Shown: positions 42,478-54,282 of the stretch, in pieces
Numbering within the stretch: the first letter of the stretch is position 1
Layout: every line of letters begins with the position of its first letter
Assembly: GCA_002989075.1 (NCBI GenBank)
Contig: PSQN01000012.1
Location: forward strand, 1 to 64,000
DNA from: Arthonia radiata
Lineage: Eukaryota > Ascomycota > Arthoniomycetes > Arthoniales > Arthoniaceae
Direction: 5' to 3'
Length of the DNA stretch: 64,000 bases
Position numbers and translations under genes: made by a program
The notes under the pieces: model-generated
The model's input: the letters and a program-made list of their open reading frames with translations, nothing else
What the model was told of the DNA's origin: nothing
Databases searched by the model: none

Positions 42478-45144
42478 GTATTACAATCTTGCTATATTAG
42501 ACTAGTATAAGGCTAAGCCTAACTAACCTTATTAGAGCGTTATATAGAATATTTAATAACTTTAATATAGCGACGTTAGTAACGTTGCTATATTATAATA
42601 GAATCCTAATAATACGATAAAGAGATTATTAAGACCGTTGAATATATAAAATATACTTATATACTTTAAATTATATAGTTAAACTAATAGCTAATTTTAA
42701 GATAAACTTTAGTTTAGTCTTTTTAGCAATTAACGTTATACTTTAATAGACTTACTATAAAAGTAAAGAAAGTAAATTAATTATTTTTACTATTTTAATA
42801 GCTAATAGCTATAATACTATAAATAGATTAACTAACAGAATAGCTAGTATAAATAAAATATTAAATATTAATATTAAAATAAAAAAGAGCTTTTTAAATA
42901 AACGTTTTAAAGTTACTTTATTTTTAATATGTCTAGCTATATACTTTAAAACTTATAAAAATTAATTTTTAAACGATACTACTATAGTTTTATTTACTAT
43001 CTTTTATATAAATAAAGACGCTTATAAGTAAGTTAAGTACTATTTTAACAATTTTCTATTTATCTTAATAAAAGAAAGGCGTAAGAATACTAATAAGTTC
43101 TTTATTAGCTTTATTTTCTTTTAAAAAAAGTTTAGAGAGATTTTTAAATAGATCGACGCTAAGTACGTTGCTATTAAAAAGCTTTAAAATTTTAAGTAAA
43201 TAGAACTAATAAGTAAATATACTGCTAAATTTATATAGTATACTAATTAAATAGAATAGAATAAAAATTCTTTATCTAGACTTTTTATAAAAGACTTGAA
43301 AACTATATTAAAGAAATAATCTATATTTATAGAAAGAAGTTTAATAACCTTAATAATTTTATATAATAAGCAAAAAAGATTAATAATAGTAACTTTAAAA
43401 GATAGATAAAAAAGAAGAGTAATTTTACTAATAAGTTTTATAGAACAAAGAATTAAGCAAATGTACAATAAGATTAAAGTAATCTAATATAATTAAATTT
43501 TATAAGGTCTCAAAGAAAACTAAATAATTAGAAAAGAAAATATAGATAAAGAATAAGCTATACTTATATTATAAGAAACTAGAGTATTAAGTTAAGAAAT
43601 ACTATCTTAAGAAATAATAGTTTAATAGTACTAAGCAAAGCAAGCGCAATAATAATTAATCTCAAAAACTCTATTTACTACAACAATAGTTTAATATAAC
43701 TACTTAGATATAAGATAACAAAGAATATAATAAAGTAATAAATATACTTATAATCTTTACTAATTGTTAAGATATAGACTTAACTAGAGGTTATACGCTT
43801 TAAGATATAGAGCTTCTATTAAGAACTAATTAGAACTAGTACGAGTATATAACTAGTCTAACTAAGAAATAAAAGAATACCTACTAGAACGTCTTCTACT
43901 AACTAAACCTACTCGAGCTATACTAGAACTAAGACACAGATAATAAGTTATAGAAGAAAATAAAGGAACAACAAATAAAATAGAAACAATAAAATCTATA
44001 GAACTAAAATAACATTAACTATATTATTTTAAAGCAATAGACATTAAAAACTTTTATACTATACAAAACGCTATTCTAAATCGCTTACTATAATAATAAT
44101 TATAGAATTTATAAATCTAATAAGTAGAAATTAGAATAGTAGCTAAAGAAACTAATATCTCTAAAATAAGGTTTAGTAGAAAAATTAGGTCTTATTTAAA
44201 GATAGTCTAGATTATCTTATTTTAAAATTTAAGAAAAATTTAAGAAAGAATAAACCGTAGAAACTAAGTAAGATAGTATCTATAATACGTTATAGATAAG
44301 ATAATAACTTAGAAACAAAAGTATAAATTCTAATAGTACAGAATTCTCTTTTAAGAACAATACTAACTAAAAAGAATAAACTCTAATTTATTAAAAAGAA
44401 ATAATATAGAGACTTTATTAGATAGCCTTTTATAATAAAAAGTTAAGCGCTAACAGAGATATTAACAATATTTTAGAATATATTTACTTATACTTATAAT
44501 AATTAATAAACTATCTTATCAGAGATCTAAAATTGCGTAGTTATATAATTAAGATAAAGATTATAAATAGTAAACTAAACGTTATAATAAAAGCAGTATT
44601 AAAATATTTAATATAGAAATTCTTATAGTAAATTAATTAATAATAGATTTTAGTATCTAAAATACTTTAGAAGGTATATAATTAATAGAAAAAAGACTAA
44701 ACTAATTACTTTAAGAGTAGTAATATCGGCCTGTTTAACGGTTAAACTCTTTAAAGATATAGCTTTATATAAGCTTAGCTGCTTATAAAATATACCTATA
44801 CACTTAAATAATAATAAACAATAGAAATATTAATATTATAATTAACTTAAATATAATAAGTAAGTTTATCTTAATATGCTATATTAAAGAGTATTAAATA
44901 TAAATATATAAAAAGAAATTACTTTATATACTATTTAAATTTTAAGAAACAAAGAAAAGAGTTAACTATAAAACTTTACTAATAAGTATAATTATTAAGA
45001 ACTATTAAGAAGAAGTTACTTATAATATTATAAATATTAACTAGCACTATATAGTATTAAGTATAATTTAGTTATAACAATACAACCTAAAAGTAAATTA
45101 AAGAACTAAAAAACTTCTTTTTACTAAGTATAAGTACTCTAAAT
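42478..45144 (+). mobile_element. Ty3/Gypsy type B copy 4, truncated (5' LTR remnant, gag, protease)
   Basis: The LTR remnant begins TATTACAATCTTGC at about 42478 and ends GTTATA near 42739, but lacks about 190 bp of its middle compared with the LTR ending at 45592. Gag (leader and start at about 42740-42800) and the protease region follow, collinear with copy 5. At 45144, in the middle of the protease-RT linker, the sequence jumps into the LTR of copy 5. All frames are destroyed by RIP; decay is heavier than in the type A copies. Confidence 0.8.
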
Positions 45145-45592
45145 ATTACAATCTTACTATATTAGGCTAGTACAGAACTAAGCGCAGCCAGCCTTATTAG
45201 AGCATTATATAGTATACTTAATAACTCTAATATAGCGACGTTAGCAACGTCGCTATATCGCAATAAGATTCTAACTACGCGACAAAGAGATTGTCGAGAC
45301 TATTAAATACAGAAAAATATATCTTTATATCTTAAACTATATAGCTAAACTAATAGCTAATCTTAGAATAAACTTTAGTCTATTAACTTAATATTTAAAT
45401 ATAAGTTTCTTAATTATATTTAAGTAATATACTTTATCTTTTATCTACTCTAATTAAGCTTCTCTTATCTTTTATAATCTATTTCGTTTCTTCTATCTTT
45501 TAGTCTTTAGTATATAAAATATCTACTATTAAGGTTAATAAGTATATAAGGCAAGTAAGCTTTAGTTTAGTTTTCTAGCGACCGGCGTTATA
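45145..45592 (+). repeat. 5' LTR of type B copy 5
   Basis: About 448 bp. It starts TATTACAATCTTAC (probably TG... before RIP) and ends CGGCGTTATA. The last 300 bp align with type A LTRs; the first 150 bp do not. It contains a perfect 13-bp inverted repeat at 45230-45258. Confidence 0.75.
45229..45258. repeat. 13-bp inverted repeat in type B LTR
   Basis: ATATAGCGACGTT and AACGTCGCTATAT are perfectly complementary around an AGC centre. The same palindrome, with single RIP-type changes, is found at 42564-42594 and 51875-51905. The CGACGTT core retains CpG. It lies in the LTR part that type A lacks. Confidence 0.7.
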
Positions 45593-45634
45593 CTTTAATA
45601 GACTCGCTATAAAAGTAGAGAAAGTAGATTAGTT

Positions 45635-47800
45635 ATATCTACTACTTTAATATCTAATAGCCGCAATGCTATAAATAAGTTAGCTAATAGAATAGCTAGC
45701 ATAAGTAAAATATTAGACGTTAATATTAAGATAGAAAAAAGCTTCTTAAGTAAATATTCTAAAGTTACTTTATTCTTAATATATCTAGCTATATACTTTA
45801 AAACTTATAAAGACTAGTTTTTAAACGATACTACTATAGTTTTATTTGCTACCTCTTATATAGACAGAGATACTTACAAGTAGATTAAGTACTATTTCGA
45901 CGATTTTTTGTTTACCTCGATAAAGAGTAGACGCAAGGATACTAATAAGTTCTTCGCTAGCTTCGCCTTCTTTTAGAAAAAGCTCTAAGAGATTTTTAGT
46001 TAGACTAACGCTAGGCGCGTCGCTACTAGAAAGCTCTAGAATCTAAAATAAATAGAACCAGCAAGTAGGTATACCGTTAAATTTATATAGTATGCTAATT
46101 AAATAGGATAGAATAAGAAACTTCTTATTAAGACCTTTTATAAAAAACTTAAGGATTATATTAAGAAAATAATCTATATTTGTAGAGAGAAGCTTAATAA
46201 TCTCGATATCTTTATATAATAAGTAAAAGAAATTAACGATAGTAACTTTAAAAGATAAATAAAAAAGAAGGGTAATTTTACTAATAAGTTCTATAAAACA
46301 AAGAACCGAGCAAACTTACAACAAGATCGAGGCAATCTAATAGAGTTAGATTTTATAAAGCCTTAAAGAAAACTAAACAACTAGAAAAGAAAACATAGAA
46401 TAAAGAATAAGCTATACTTATATTACAGAAAACTAGGACATTAAGTTAAGAAATACTGTTTTAAGAAATAACAGTTTAATAGTACAGAACAAAGCAAACA
46501 CAATAATTAATCTTAAAAGCTCTATATTCTGTAATAATAGTTTAATATAACTATTTAGATATAGAAGGACAATAGTTACAATAAGGCGATAGAATTGCTA
46601 ATAGCCTTCTTCAACCGCTAGTATATAAACTTAACTAAAAATCGTTCTCTTTAAGAATTAGGTCTTCTATTAAAGATTAATCAGAACTAATATAAGTACG
46701 TTATTAAACTAACTAAAAAGTAGAAGAATATCTACTAAAGTATCTTCTATAATTAGAAAGATACTTACTAGGCTACTTTCAATAAGAAGCATAATAAACT
46801 AAACTTATTTAATTTATATAAAAACTAGAATACAAATAGTAAGTTATAAGAAAAAATAAAGAAACGACAAATAAAATAGAAACAATAAAATCTAAAGAAT
46901 TAAAACAATATTAACTACACTATTCTAAGGCAATATTAACTACACTATTCTAAGGCAATAGATATAAGATATCGTTATACTATATAAAATACTATTTTAA
47001 ACTGTGTGCTACAACAATAATTATACGACCTATAAATTTAACAAACTAGAGTTAAAATAGTAGTTAAAGAAACTAATATCTTTAAGACAAGGTTCAATAT
47101 AAGAACTAGACCTTATCTAAAGACAATTTAGATTATTTTATTTAGAAACTTAAGAGAAATTTAAGAAAGAATAGGTCGTAGAAGCTAAGTAAGATAGTAA
47201 CTATAATATGTTATAGACAAGATAACAACTTAAAGACAAAAATATAGATTCTAATAGTATAGAATCCTCTCTTAAGAACGATACTAATTAGAAAGAGAAA
47301 ATTCTAATTTGTTAGAAAGGAATAATATAGAGACTTTATTAGTTAGTCTTCTATAAGGGGAAGTTAAGCGCTAATAAAGATATTAATAATGTTTCGAAAT
47401 ATATTTACTTACACCTACGATAACTAGTAAACTACCTTATTAAAAGTTTAAAATTGTGTAGTTAGTATTAATACCTTTAATTAACAATATATAATTTATA
47501 AACACAACAAGTTTTAATTAGTAATAGTTGTATAATTAAAATAGAGATTATAAACAATAAACTAGACGTTATAATAAGGGTAGTACTAGAACACTCTATA
47601 TAGGAATTCTTATAGTAAATTAACTAATAATAGGTTTCGATACTTAAAATACTCTAGAACGTATATAATTAACAGAGAAAAGACTAGACCAACTACTTTA
47701 AGAGTAGTAGTACCGGCCCGTCTAATAATTAGACCCTTTAAGAGTCTAGCTCTATACAAGCTTGGCTGCCTATAGAATATATTTACAAACTCGGGTAACA
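45635..47800 (+). pseudogene. Gypsy type B gag remnant (copy 5)
   Basis: Collinear with type A gag; the start codon reads ATA. The zinc knuckle position near 46425-46465 has lost its Cys codons. A 25-bp tandem duplication (46906-46930 and 46931-46955) adds a frameshift. Stops occur every few codons. The minus-strand open stretch at 47610-47801 is a shadow. Confidence 0.7.
46906..46955. repeat. 25-bp tandem duplication inside gag
   Basis: The unit starting CAATATTAACTACAC occurs twice, identical, head to tail. It is absent at this place in copies 2, 4 and 6. Identity of the two units means the duplication arose after most RIP changes in this segment. Confidence 0.85.
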
Positions 47801-47819
47801 ATAAACTACAGAAATATTA

Positions 47820-50800
47820 AAATTATAATCGATTTAGACGCAATAGGTAACTTTATCTTAATATACTACGTCGAAAAGTATTAAATATAAACACAAAAAA
47901 AGAAATTACTTTATATACTATCTAGATTTTAAGGAGTAGAGGAAAGAGTTAACTATAAGACTTTGTTAATAAGTATAACTATCGAGGACTATTAGAAAGA
48001 AATTACTTATAATATTGTAAATATTAACTAGTACTACGCCGTACTAGATATACTTTAGTTATAACAATATAACTTAAAAGTAGATTAGAGAACTAAGAAA
48101 CTTTTCTTTACTAATTATAAGTACTCTAAATAAGAGTCGTTCTGCAAAATAGATACCTTATAAGCTATTTTTAGTAGTAAGGATAAAGAGTATAATAAAG
48201 AACTTATACAGGTTAGTACTACTATACTCCAATACTTAGAAATTCTATAAAAGAAGTCTAACGTAATGTCTTGTCTGTAGCTAACTATACGTAGATATAA
48301 ATAAGAGACAACTATACGTTAACAATTCTATATAACAATAAGTACTTAGTTAATCGCTAAGATATCTAAGAAATACGATTAATTTCAATATCTGTTTAAG
48401 AAAGCTAAGTTAGGCTTAGCTCTTCTAGAATATAAACTATAAGATTATATAATACCTTTATAGAAAGATAAAACGCTAACATTTAGTTTAATATACTCTC
48501 TATTAGAAGTAGAAAATTAAGTGCTTTGCAACTATCTTAATAAAAACCTTAAGAAAGGATTTATCTAGAAATTAATATTACTAGCTAAATATCTAATACT
48601 CTTTGTACTAAAGAAGAATAGCAAACTACGACTTTATATAAATTATAGATAATTAAACGGAGTAACTATTAAAAACCGATATCTACTATTATATATCGAC
48701 AAAATTATAGACCAACTATATAACATACAATAGTTTACTAAGTTTAATCTACAAGGAGTCTACAATTTAATCTATATAAGGAAAGATAAAGAATAGAAAA
48801 CGACCTTCTATATTAGATACAGACTTTTTAAGTATTGCGTTATACTCTTTAAGCTAATAAACGTACTAATATCGTTTTAGAAACTAATTAACAATATACT
48901 TAGTAATTACCTAGATAGATTTATAACTACTTATTTAAACGATATTCTAGTATATAGCTGTATACTAAAAGAATATAAAATATATATTAAGAAGGTATTA
49001 GAAAGATTAGCGCGTACCAATTTATAAATTAATATTAAGAACACCTAGTTTTATTAACAATCTGTTGAATTTCTTAGATTTATAATTACTAAGTATAGTC
49101 TTTAAATAAAAGATTCGAAGATTTAATCTATTCTAACCTAGCTTATACTAAAGAATATAAAATAGTTATAATAGTTTTTTAGTTTTACTAACTATTACAG
49201 ACAATAGATATTTAACTTTAGCTAAATTATAGTACCGCTGTCTTAATAAATAAAACAATCGATAGAATTCTTTTAGACGCAAAAAAAATAATTAGTATTT
49301 AAAGAGCTTAAAAAGGCTTTTAAGATCGAACCTATATTAGTAATATTTAACTCTAATTTACTAATTATTATAGAAATAAATACATTAAACTATACAATTA
49401 GAGTATATATAAGTTAAAATAATAAGGAAAGAAAGCTTAGACCAGTAGCTTTCTACTTAAAAAAGAGAACTACAATATTTATAATAAAGAGCTTTTAGCT
49501 ATTATAGCAGTATCTAAGATATAGCGAGCTTACTTAAAAGAAGCAAACTATATAATTATAGTATATATAAACTATAAGAATCTAACTTACTTTACAATAA
49601 TAAAGAAACTTAACTATAAATAAGTTAGATAGTTAGAAACTATAGCTCTATACAACTTTATTATTATTTACAAGAAGGGTTTTAAGAACGATAGAGCCGA
49701 CGCTCTAAGCTAACGTTTAAATTACCTTAATAATAAGAAATACGTTAAGCACGTAATATTCTAAGAATACAATAATAAGATTAGATACAATTAATTAGCT
49801 ATAACAATTAAGTTTATTATTAAATTAGACAGCCGAATTCTAGACATTCTAAACGACTCTAAAACTTACTAGTAAAACGAGAAACAACATTTAAGATTAA
49901 CTAAAAGCAATAAAGGCTATTATAAATTTTAAAATAAGATCTACGTTTTAAGGAGTCTAATCTAATATATTATTAGTGACTTTTATAATTATCTAACAAA
50001 GAGATATAAAGATATCGATAATACTATTAAAAAGATTATAAGAACCTACTATATCCTAAGAATCTAACACTACGTTAAAAATTATATTTAAGAATATAAC
50101 GTATATATAAGAACTAAGTACTTAAGATATTTACTATATAGAGAACTATAGCTACTAAAAATATCTAAAAGACTATAGTATACAGTCTTACTAGATTTTA
50201 TTATTAAGTTACTAATCTTTAAGAATTTACTTACAGAAGTAGCTTATAGCGCTATTTTAGTTATATACAATAAACTAATAAAGTACGCATACTTTATATC
50301 TTATAAAGAAGCTAGTAATTTAGAACAATTAGTATATATATTTCTTTAAATTATTCTAGCTAACTACAGTTAACTACAAAGAATTATCTTAGATAGAGAC
50401 TAGAAATTTGTCTTACGATTTTAAATATCTCTAATACGACAATTAAAAATAAAACAGAAAATGTCTACTTTATTCTATCTACAAACTAATAAATAAACTA
50501 AGAGAACAAATTAAACACTAAAATAGTATCTTTAAGTATATATTAACTATTAGCAGAATAACTAAGTATAATTACTACTAGTAGTATAAGAGGCGTACAA
50601 TAATACAAGAAACGATATAATAAAGATAACTCCGTTCTATACTCTATATAGCTATTACCCTCTTTAGAGCAGATAAATATAGAATACTATTAAAAACGAA
50701 ATAGCTATACGAATAGCTATAAGTATAAAAGCTCTGTACTAATAGTTAAAGTCTAATAGTAAGTTTATTAACGAACGAACTAGAAAATAGTATAATAAGT

Positions 50801-51260
50801 TAAAGACTATTCTAAATATAAGTATAAAAGAAGGGGGAAGAGCTTATTTACTTATAAGAAACTTAAAAACTATTAAACTAAGTAAGAAATTTAACTATAC
50901 TAAGACAGAACCGTTTAAAATTTTATAGCAATTAAGATCTGTAATATTTAAACTTAAACTTCTAAAAATAATAAGAATATATTCTATATTCTACGTAGCG
51001 CTATTAAAACTAGTCTACTTTCGAAAAGTAGAACAATTTAACCTAGAAATTCTTTCTAACAATTAAGAATCTAAGTATAAGGTCGAAACGATTCGAGCTT
51101 ATAAACAATATTAAGGCAAACAACAGTATCTTATAAACAATATTAAGGCAAACAACAGTATCTTATAAAGTAGAAAGGATACTCTAAATATAAAAATTAG
51201 TAGAAACCAAAATAAAATCTAATTAACTATAAAGATATTATTCAACAATATTGAAACTAG
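47820..51260 (+). pseudogene. Gypsy type B pol remnant (copy 5)
   Basis: Protease, RT, RNase H, integrase and chromodomain can be followed by collinearity with copy 1. Many TAG/TAA codons and lost catalytic residues make it non-functional. The chromodomain carries a 32-bp tandem duplication (51098-51129 and 51130-51161), which shifts the frame and cannot be produced by RIP. Confidence 0.8.
51098..51161. repeat. 32-bp tandem duplication inside chromodomain
   Basis: The unit starting CTTATAAACAATATT occurs twice, identical, head to tail, at the C-terminal end of the chromodomain. Copies 1, 2 and 6 have a single unit. Like the 25-bp duplication in the same element it post-dates the RIP changes it contains. 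Confidence 0.85.
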
Positions 51261-51351
51261 AATATTAATCGGGCGTAGTAGCACTAATACTCTAATTTAC
51301 TATCTAATACGCTCCGCTAGTATCTAAGTTACTTATAAATAAACTAGCTTA

Positions 51352-51844
51352 CTATATTAGTAGCCTACTATCTAACTTTAGATATAAATTATTATAAAAA
51401 TCTATACTTAGGCTACTTAATATATCTACAATATTACTACTAAATATAGCCGCTAGCTATTCTTTCTTAAACAATATATTATTCTAATCTATTTTATTCT
51501 GCGTCTAGATATATAGTCTTTCGAGCTTCTTTTTAAAATCTATAATCGCTGCTTTAATAGCTTTACGCTGCCTCTTCGCTATACAAACAACTTCCTTCTC
51601 TTCTGTTAAATGCTTATATTGTCTCTAAAGGGTATCTAATACCTATAAGTACTAAGAACGAATACTCTAAGCTAAGCAAGTTAGAACTAATTAAACGAAC
51701 GTTAAACTAAAGAAACTAACTATTCTCTAACAACGAACAAACGTTATATAACTTCTTATCACAAATATATACAAATCACAATACTTTTCTAAACTTTAGT
51801 ATACACTTCTCGCTTAGATAAGAACAATAAGAATATAGAAGCAT
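51352..51844 (-). pseudogene. Antisense Zn2Cys6-like frame, divergent counterpart in type B
   Basis: On the minus strand from ATG at 51844 the frame begins MLLYSYCSYLSEKC. Its residues fit the same spacing as the type A antisense frame: positions 1, 5 and 6 read Tyr (TAT, one step from Cys), positions 2 and 3 are Cys, and position 4 reads TGA. After a frameshift the C-terminal half is a Lys/Glu-rich helix (EEKEVVCIAKRQRKAIKAA), ending with LSIDF, which resembles the LSVNF end in type A. The nucleotide sequence is not obviously alignable with type A, so the likeness is at protein level. Stops are RIP-type apart from the TGA. Confidence 0.5.
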
Positions 51845-51868
51845 CTCTCGACTATAGACTTTAGTAAT

Positions 51869-52239
51869 AACTTTAATATAGCGACGTTAGTAACGTTGCT
51901 ATATTGCAATAAGATTCTAACTATACAATAAAGAGATTATTAAGACTATTAAATATAAAAAAATATATCTTTATACTTTAAACTATATAGTTAGACTAAT
52001 AGCTAACCTTAAAATAGACTTTAGTTTATTAACTTAATATTTGAATATAAGTTTTTTAACTATATTTAAATAATATATTTTACCTTTTATTTACTTTAGT
52101 TAAGCTTCTCTTACCTTTTATAATCTATTTTGTCTCTCCTATCTTTTAGTCTCTAGTATACAAGACGCCTACTACTAAGGTTAATAAGTATATAAGATAA
52201 ATAAGTCTTAGTTCGGTTCTTGCAGCAACCGGCGTTATA
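51869..52239 (+). repeat. 3' LTR of type B copy 5
   Basis: Aligns with 45220-45592 and ends CGGCGTTATA. The first 75 bp or so of the 5' LTR are not found here, so either it is truncated or the left end of the 5' copy includes non-LTR sequence. No polypurine tract is visible before it. Confidence 0.7.
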
Positions 52240-53774
52240 CTACTCTACGCTAGTTCTAAATACTTATACGTAGCTACAGCTATAAGCGCTATTATTAAGC
52301 TTACTAGATAAAAGCTAGCTTATATAAAATACTATATAGCTAGAGAGTTACTTTAATTATATATTATAGACTTATATAGCCTATTTTAAGTACTATATCT
52401 ATCTCTAAGTATATTAGTAGCATATAGAAAGTTAATAGAGATATTATAGACTATATCTATCTTAGTTATATTTAAAGTAATTAATAATAAAGAAGGGAAC
52501 TTTAATAAACAGTTAGCTTTCTTATAAGTAATAGAATAAGCTCTTCTAGATCTATAAATATACTAACTAAGAGGCGTATAGGTCTAATAGTTGGCTTAAT
52601 TATATCTACCTTCTAATACTATTAGAGAAAGCCTCTACTTATTTAGTAGATATAACTACTATCTCTTAAACTTCTAGATAGAGTAACTATAGGCCTTCTT
52701 ATATTAGACCAATATTAAGGTCTAGTATAATAAGTTTTTATTTAAGTAAGATATAGTGTATTGTTTTTTTTACTACTAAAGTCTATATTAAAAGAGCTAA
52801 GACTAATTAAGAATAGTAGTAAGACTATTAATAATCTAGCAAGATACAATAGATATAATAAATAGCTAATTTATGTCTAGAGATCTTATAAGAGTCTAAT
52901 AAATAATACTATACCGGCTAGCTAGCTTATATATAAAATATTAAAGATTAGTAAAGGTAATAATATATATATTCTACTCTACTTACCTAGTTTCCTTATA
53001 GCTTAGTAAATATAGCTATCTTTAGGCCGTTTTTAAGAATATTTCTATCTTATTATAGTTCTATCTTCTATTTTTCTATTATATTAGTTATTGACTAGAA
53101 GTAAGCTAAATAAAAGGTAGATTAAGACTTACTATATAACTTAACAACTCTACTAGATTTTATTTAGAAAACAGTATACTCTCTCTAATTCTACTAACTA
53201 AAAGTAACGCTATAATAAATATACTAGTTGTTTATTAACTATCTAGAGCCCTGTTATAGAGTCTAGATACTATCTTACTAATATTTTATTATATAGTAAC
53301 TATCTATTTTAACTCTAGAATATCTTTTCTAATCGAATAATATTATACTATCTTATATTTTATCTTTTTCTCTCCTTACCTTTAATATTCTTATCCTCTC
53401 TATCTTATTAATCTCTACTTTATATAATAAGATAATCTTACTAAGCTAGTAACTAGATTATTCTATAGAGCTTAGAAAGAGCCTTTACTTCTAGTAGGCT
53501 TAATAAGATATCTAGAATATATAAATTCTTACTTAGTTACTAGAGTAACTTAATATAAGTCTCTATCTATAGTATTATATCTTCTCTTACTAGTATTAAT
53601 AATTAATTCTATCTTATAGAGATTAGCTAAACTAGTACCGCGTATATCTAATATAAGAGCAATTTAGTATCTTTAATTTAATACTAGCCTTCTACTCTAC
53701 TATAATTTATTTTAAGATAGTAAGGTACATACAATATATTCTTTATATAAGATTGCTTTAGTAGCTATACTAAC
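52240..53774. other. Unidentified RIP-decayed DNA
   Basis: About 1.5 kb of TpA-rich sequence between the type B 3' LTR and the Copia LTR. I could not follow a reliable reading frame on either strand. A pogo-like transposase was considered but is not supported. Confidence 0.55.
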
Positions 53775-54282
53775 TATTAAAAAGATACAGGAAAGAAGAA
53801 GAATACTACTATAAAGAGTAGAAAGACGAGACCAGCTTAAGACTAATACAATACTTAGGCTTAGTACAGATACAATACTTAGTAGCAAAGGAAAGCTATT
53901 GTTATATTATCTGTCTTATTAGCTAGAATTCTTTAGAGAAATTTTAGCTTATATATTTAAGTTTAGCGGCTTATATAGGATTTACTAAATATCTATTCTT
54001 TTTAATAAAGGCTAGATAACCTGTAACTTACTATATAAGACAGTAATTCTGTCTATTTAAAACTATTAGTCTTTAGGTCTATTCTATATTGTTTTAGACT
54101 ATAGGCTAGCTATCTAAGATAAGTCGTATAATACTTCTTTTTGTTCTAAGTTTAGACTACTAGGCCCGACCCTTTAGATAAAAGGCTTGTTCTATTTTAG
54201 ACCGAAATAGCCGATAGAACCTATTCGATACTCTAGACTCCTAGGAATTCTAACTAACTAGCTAGTTAGTTAATTTCTAACA
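53775..54282 (-). repeat. 3' LTR of Copia element
   Basis: 508 bp, inverse of the solo LTR at 41932-42438. In sense it starts TGTTAGAAATTAAC (ending at 54282) and ends TTTTTAATA, where CA has been lost to RIP. It directly follows RNase H, which proves it is the 3' LTR. Confidence 0.87.

Larger units (their letters stand above)
45145..52239 (+). mobile_element. Ty3/Gypsy chromodomain retrotransposon, type B copy 5
   Basis: A complete but heavily decayed element: 5' LTR about 45145-45592, gag from about 45635 (ATG changed to ATA), protease near 47820, RT about 48480-49080, RNase H about 49370-49720, integrase about 49950-50860, chromodomain about 51070-51260, an antisense frame 51352-51844, and 3' LTR about 51869-52239. 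Gag-pol aligns with type A throughout, but the LTR's 5' part and the 3' internal region differ. No matching target duplication was found at its ends, and the right flank is not the continuation of copy 4, so the locus was rearranged after or during insertion. Confidence 0.85.

Noticed and set aside
52240-53774. Pogo/Tigger-like transposase remnant
   Set aside because: A few residues looked suggestive, but no DDE motif or terminal inverted repeats could be shown.
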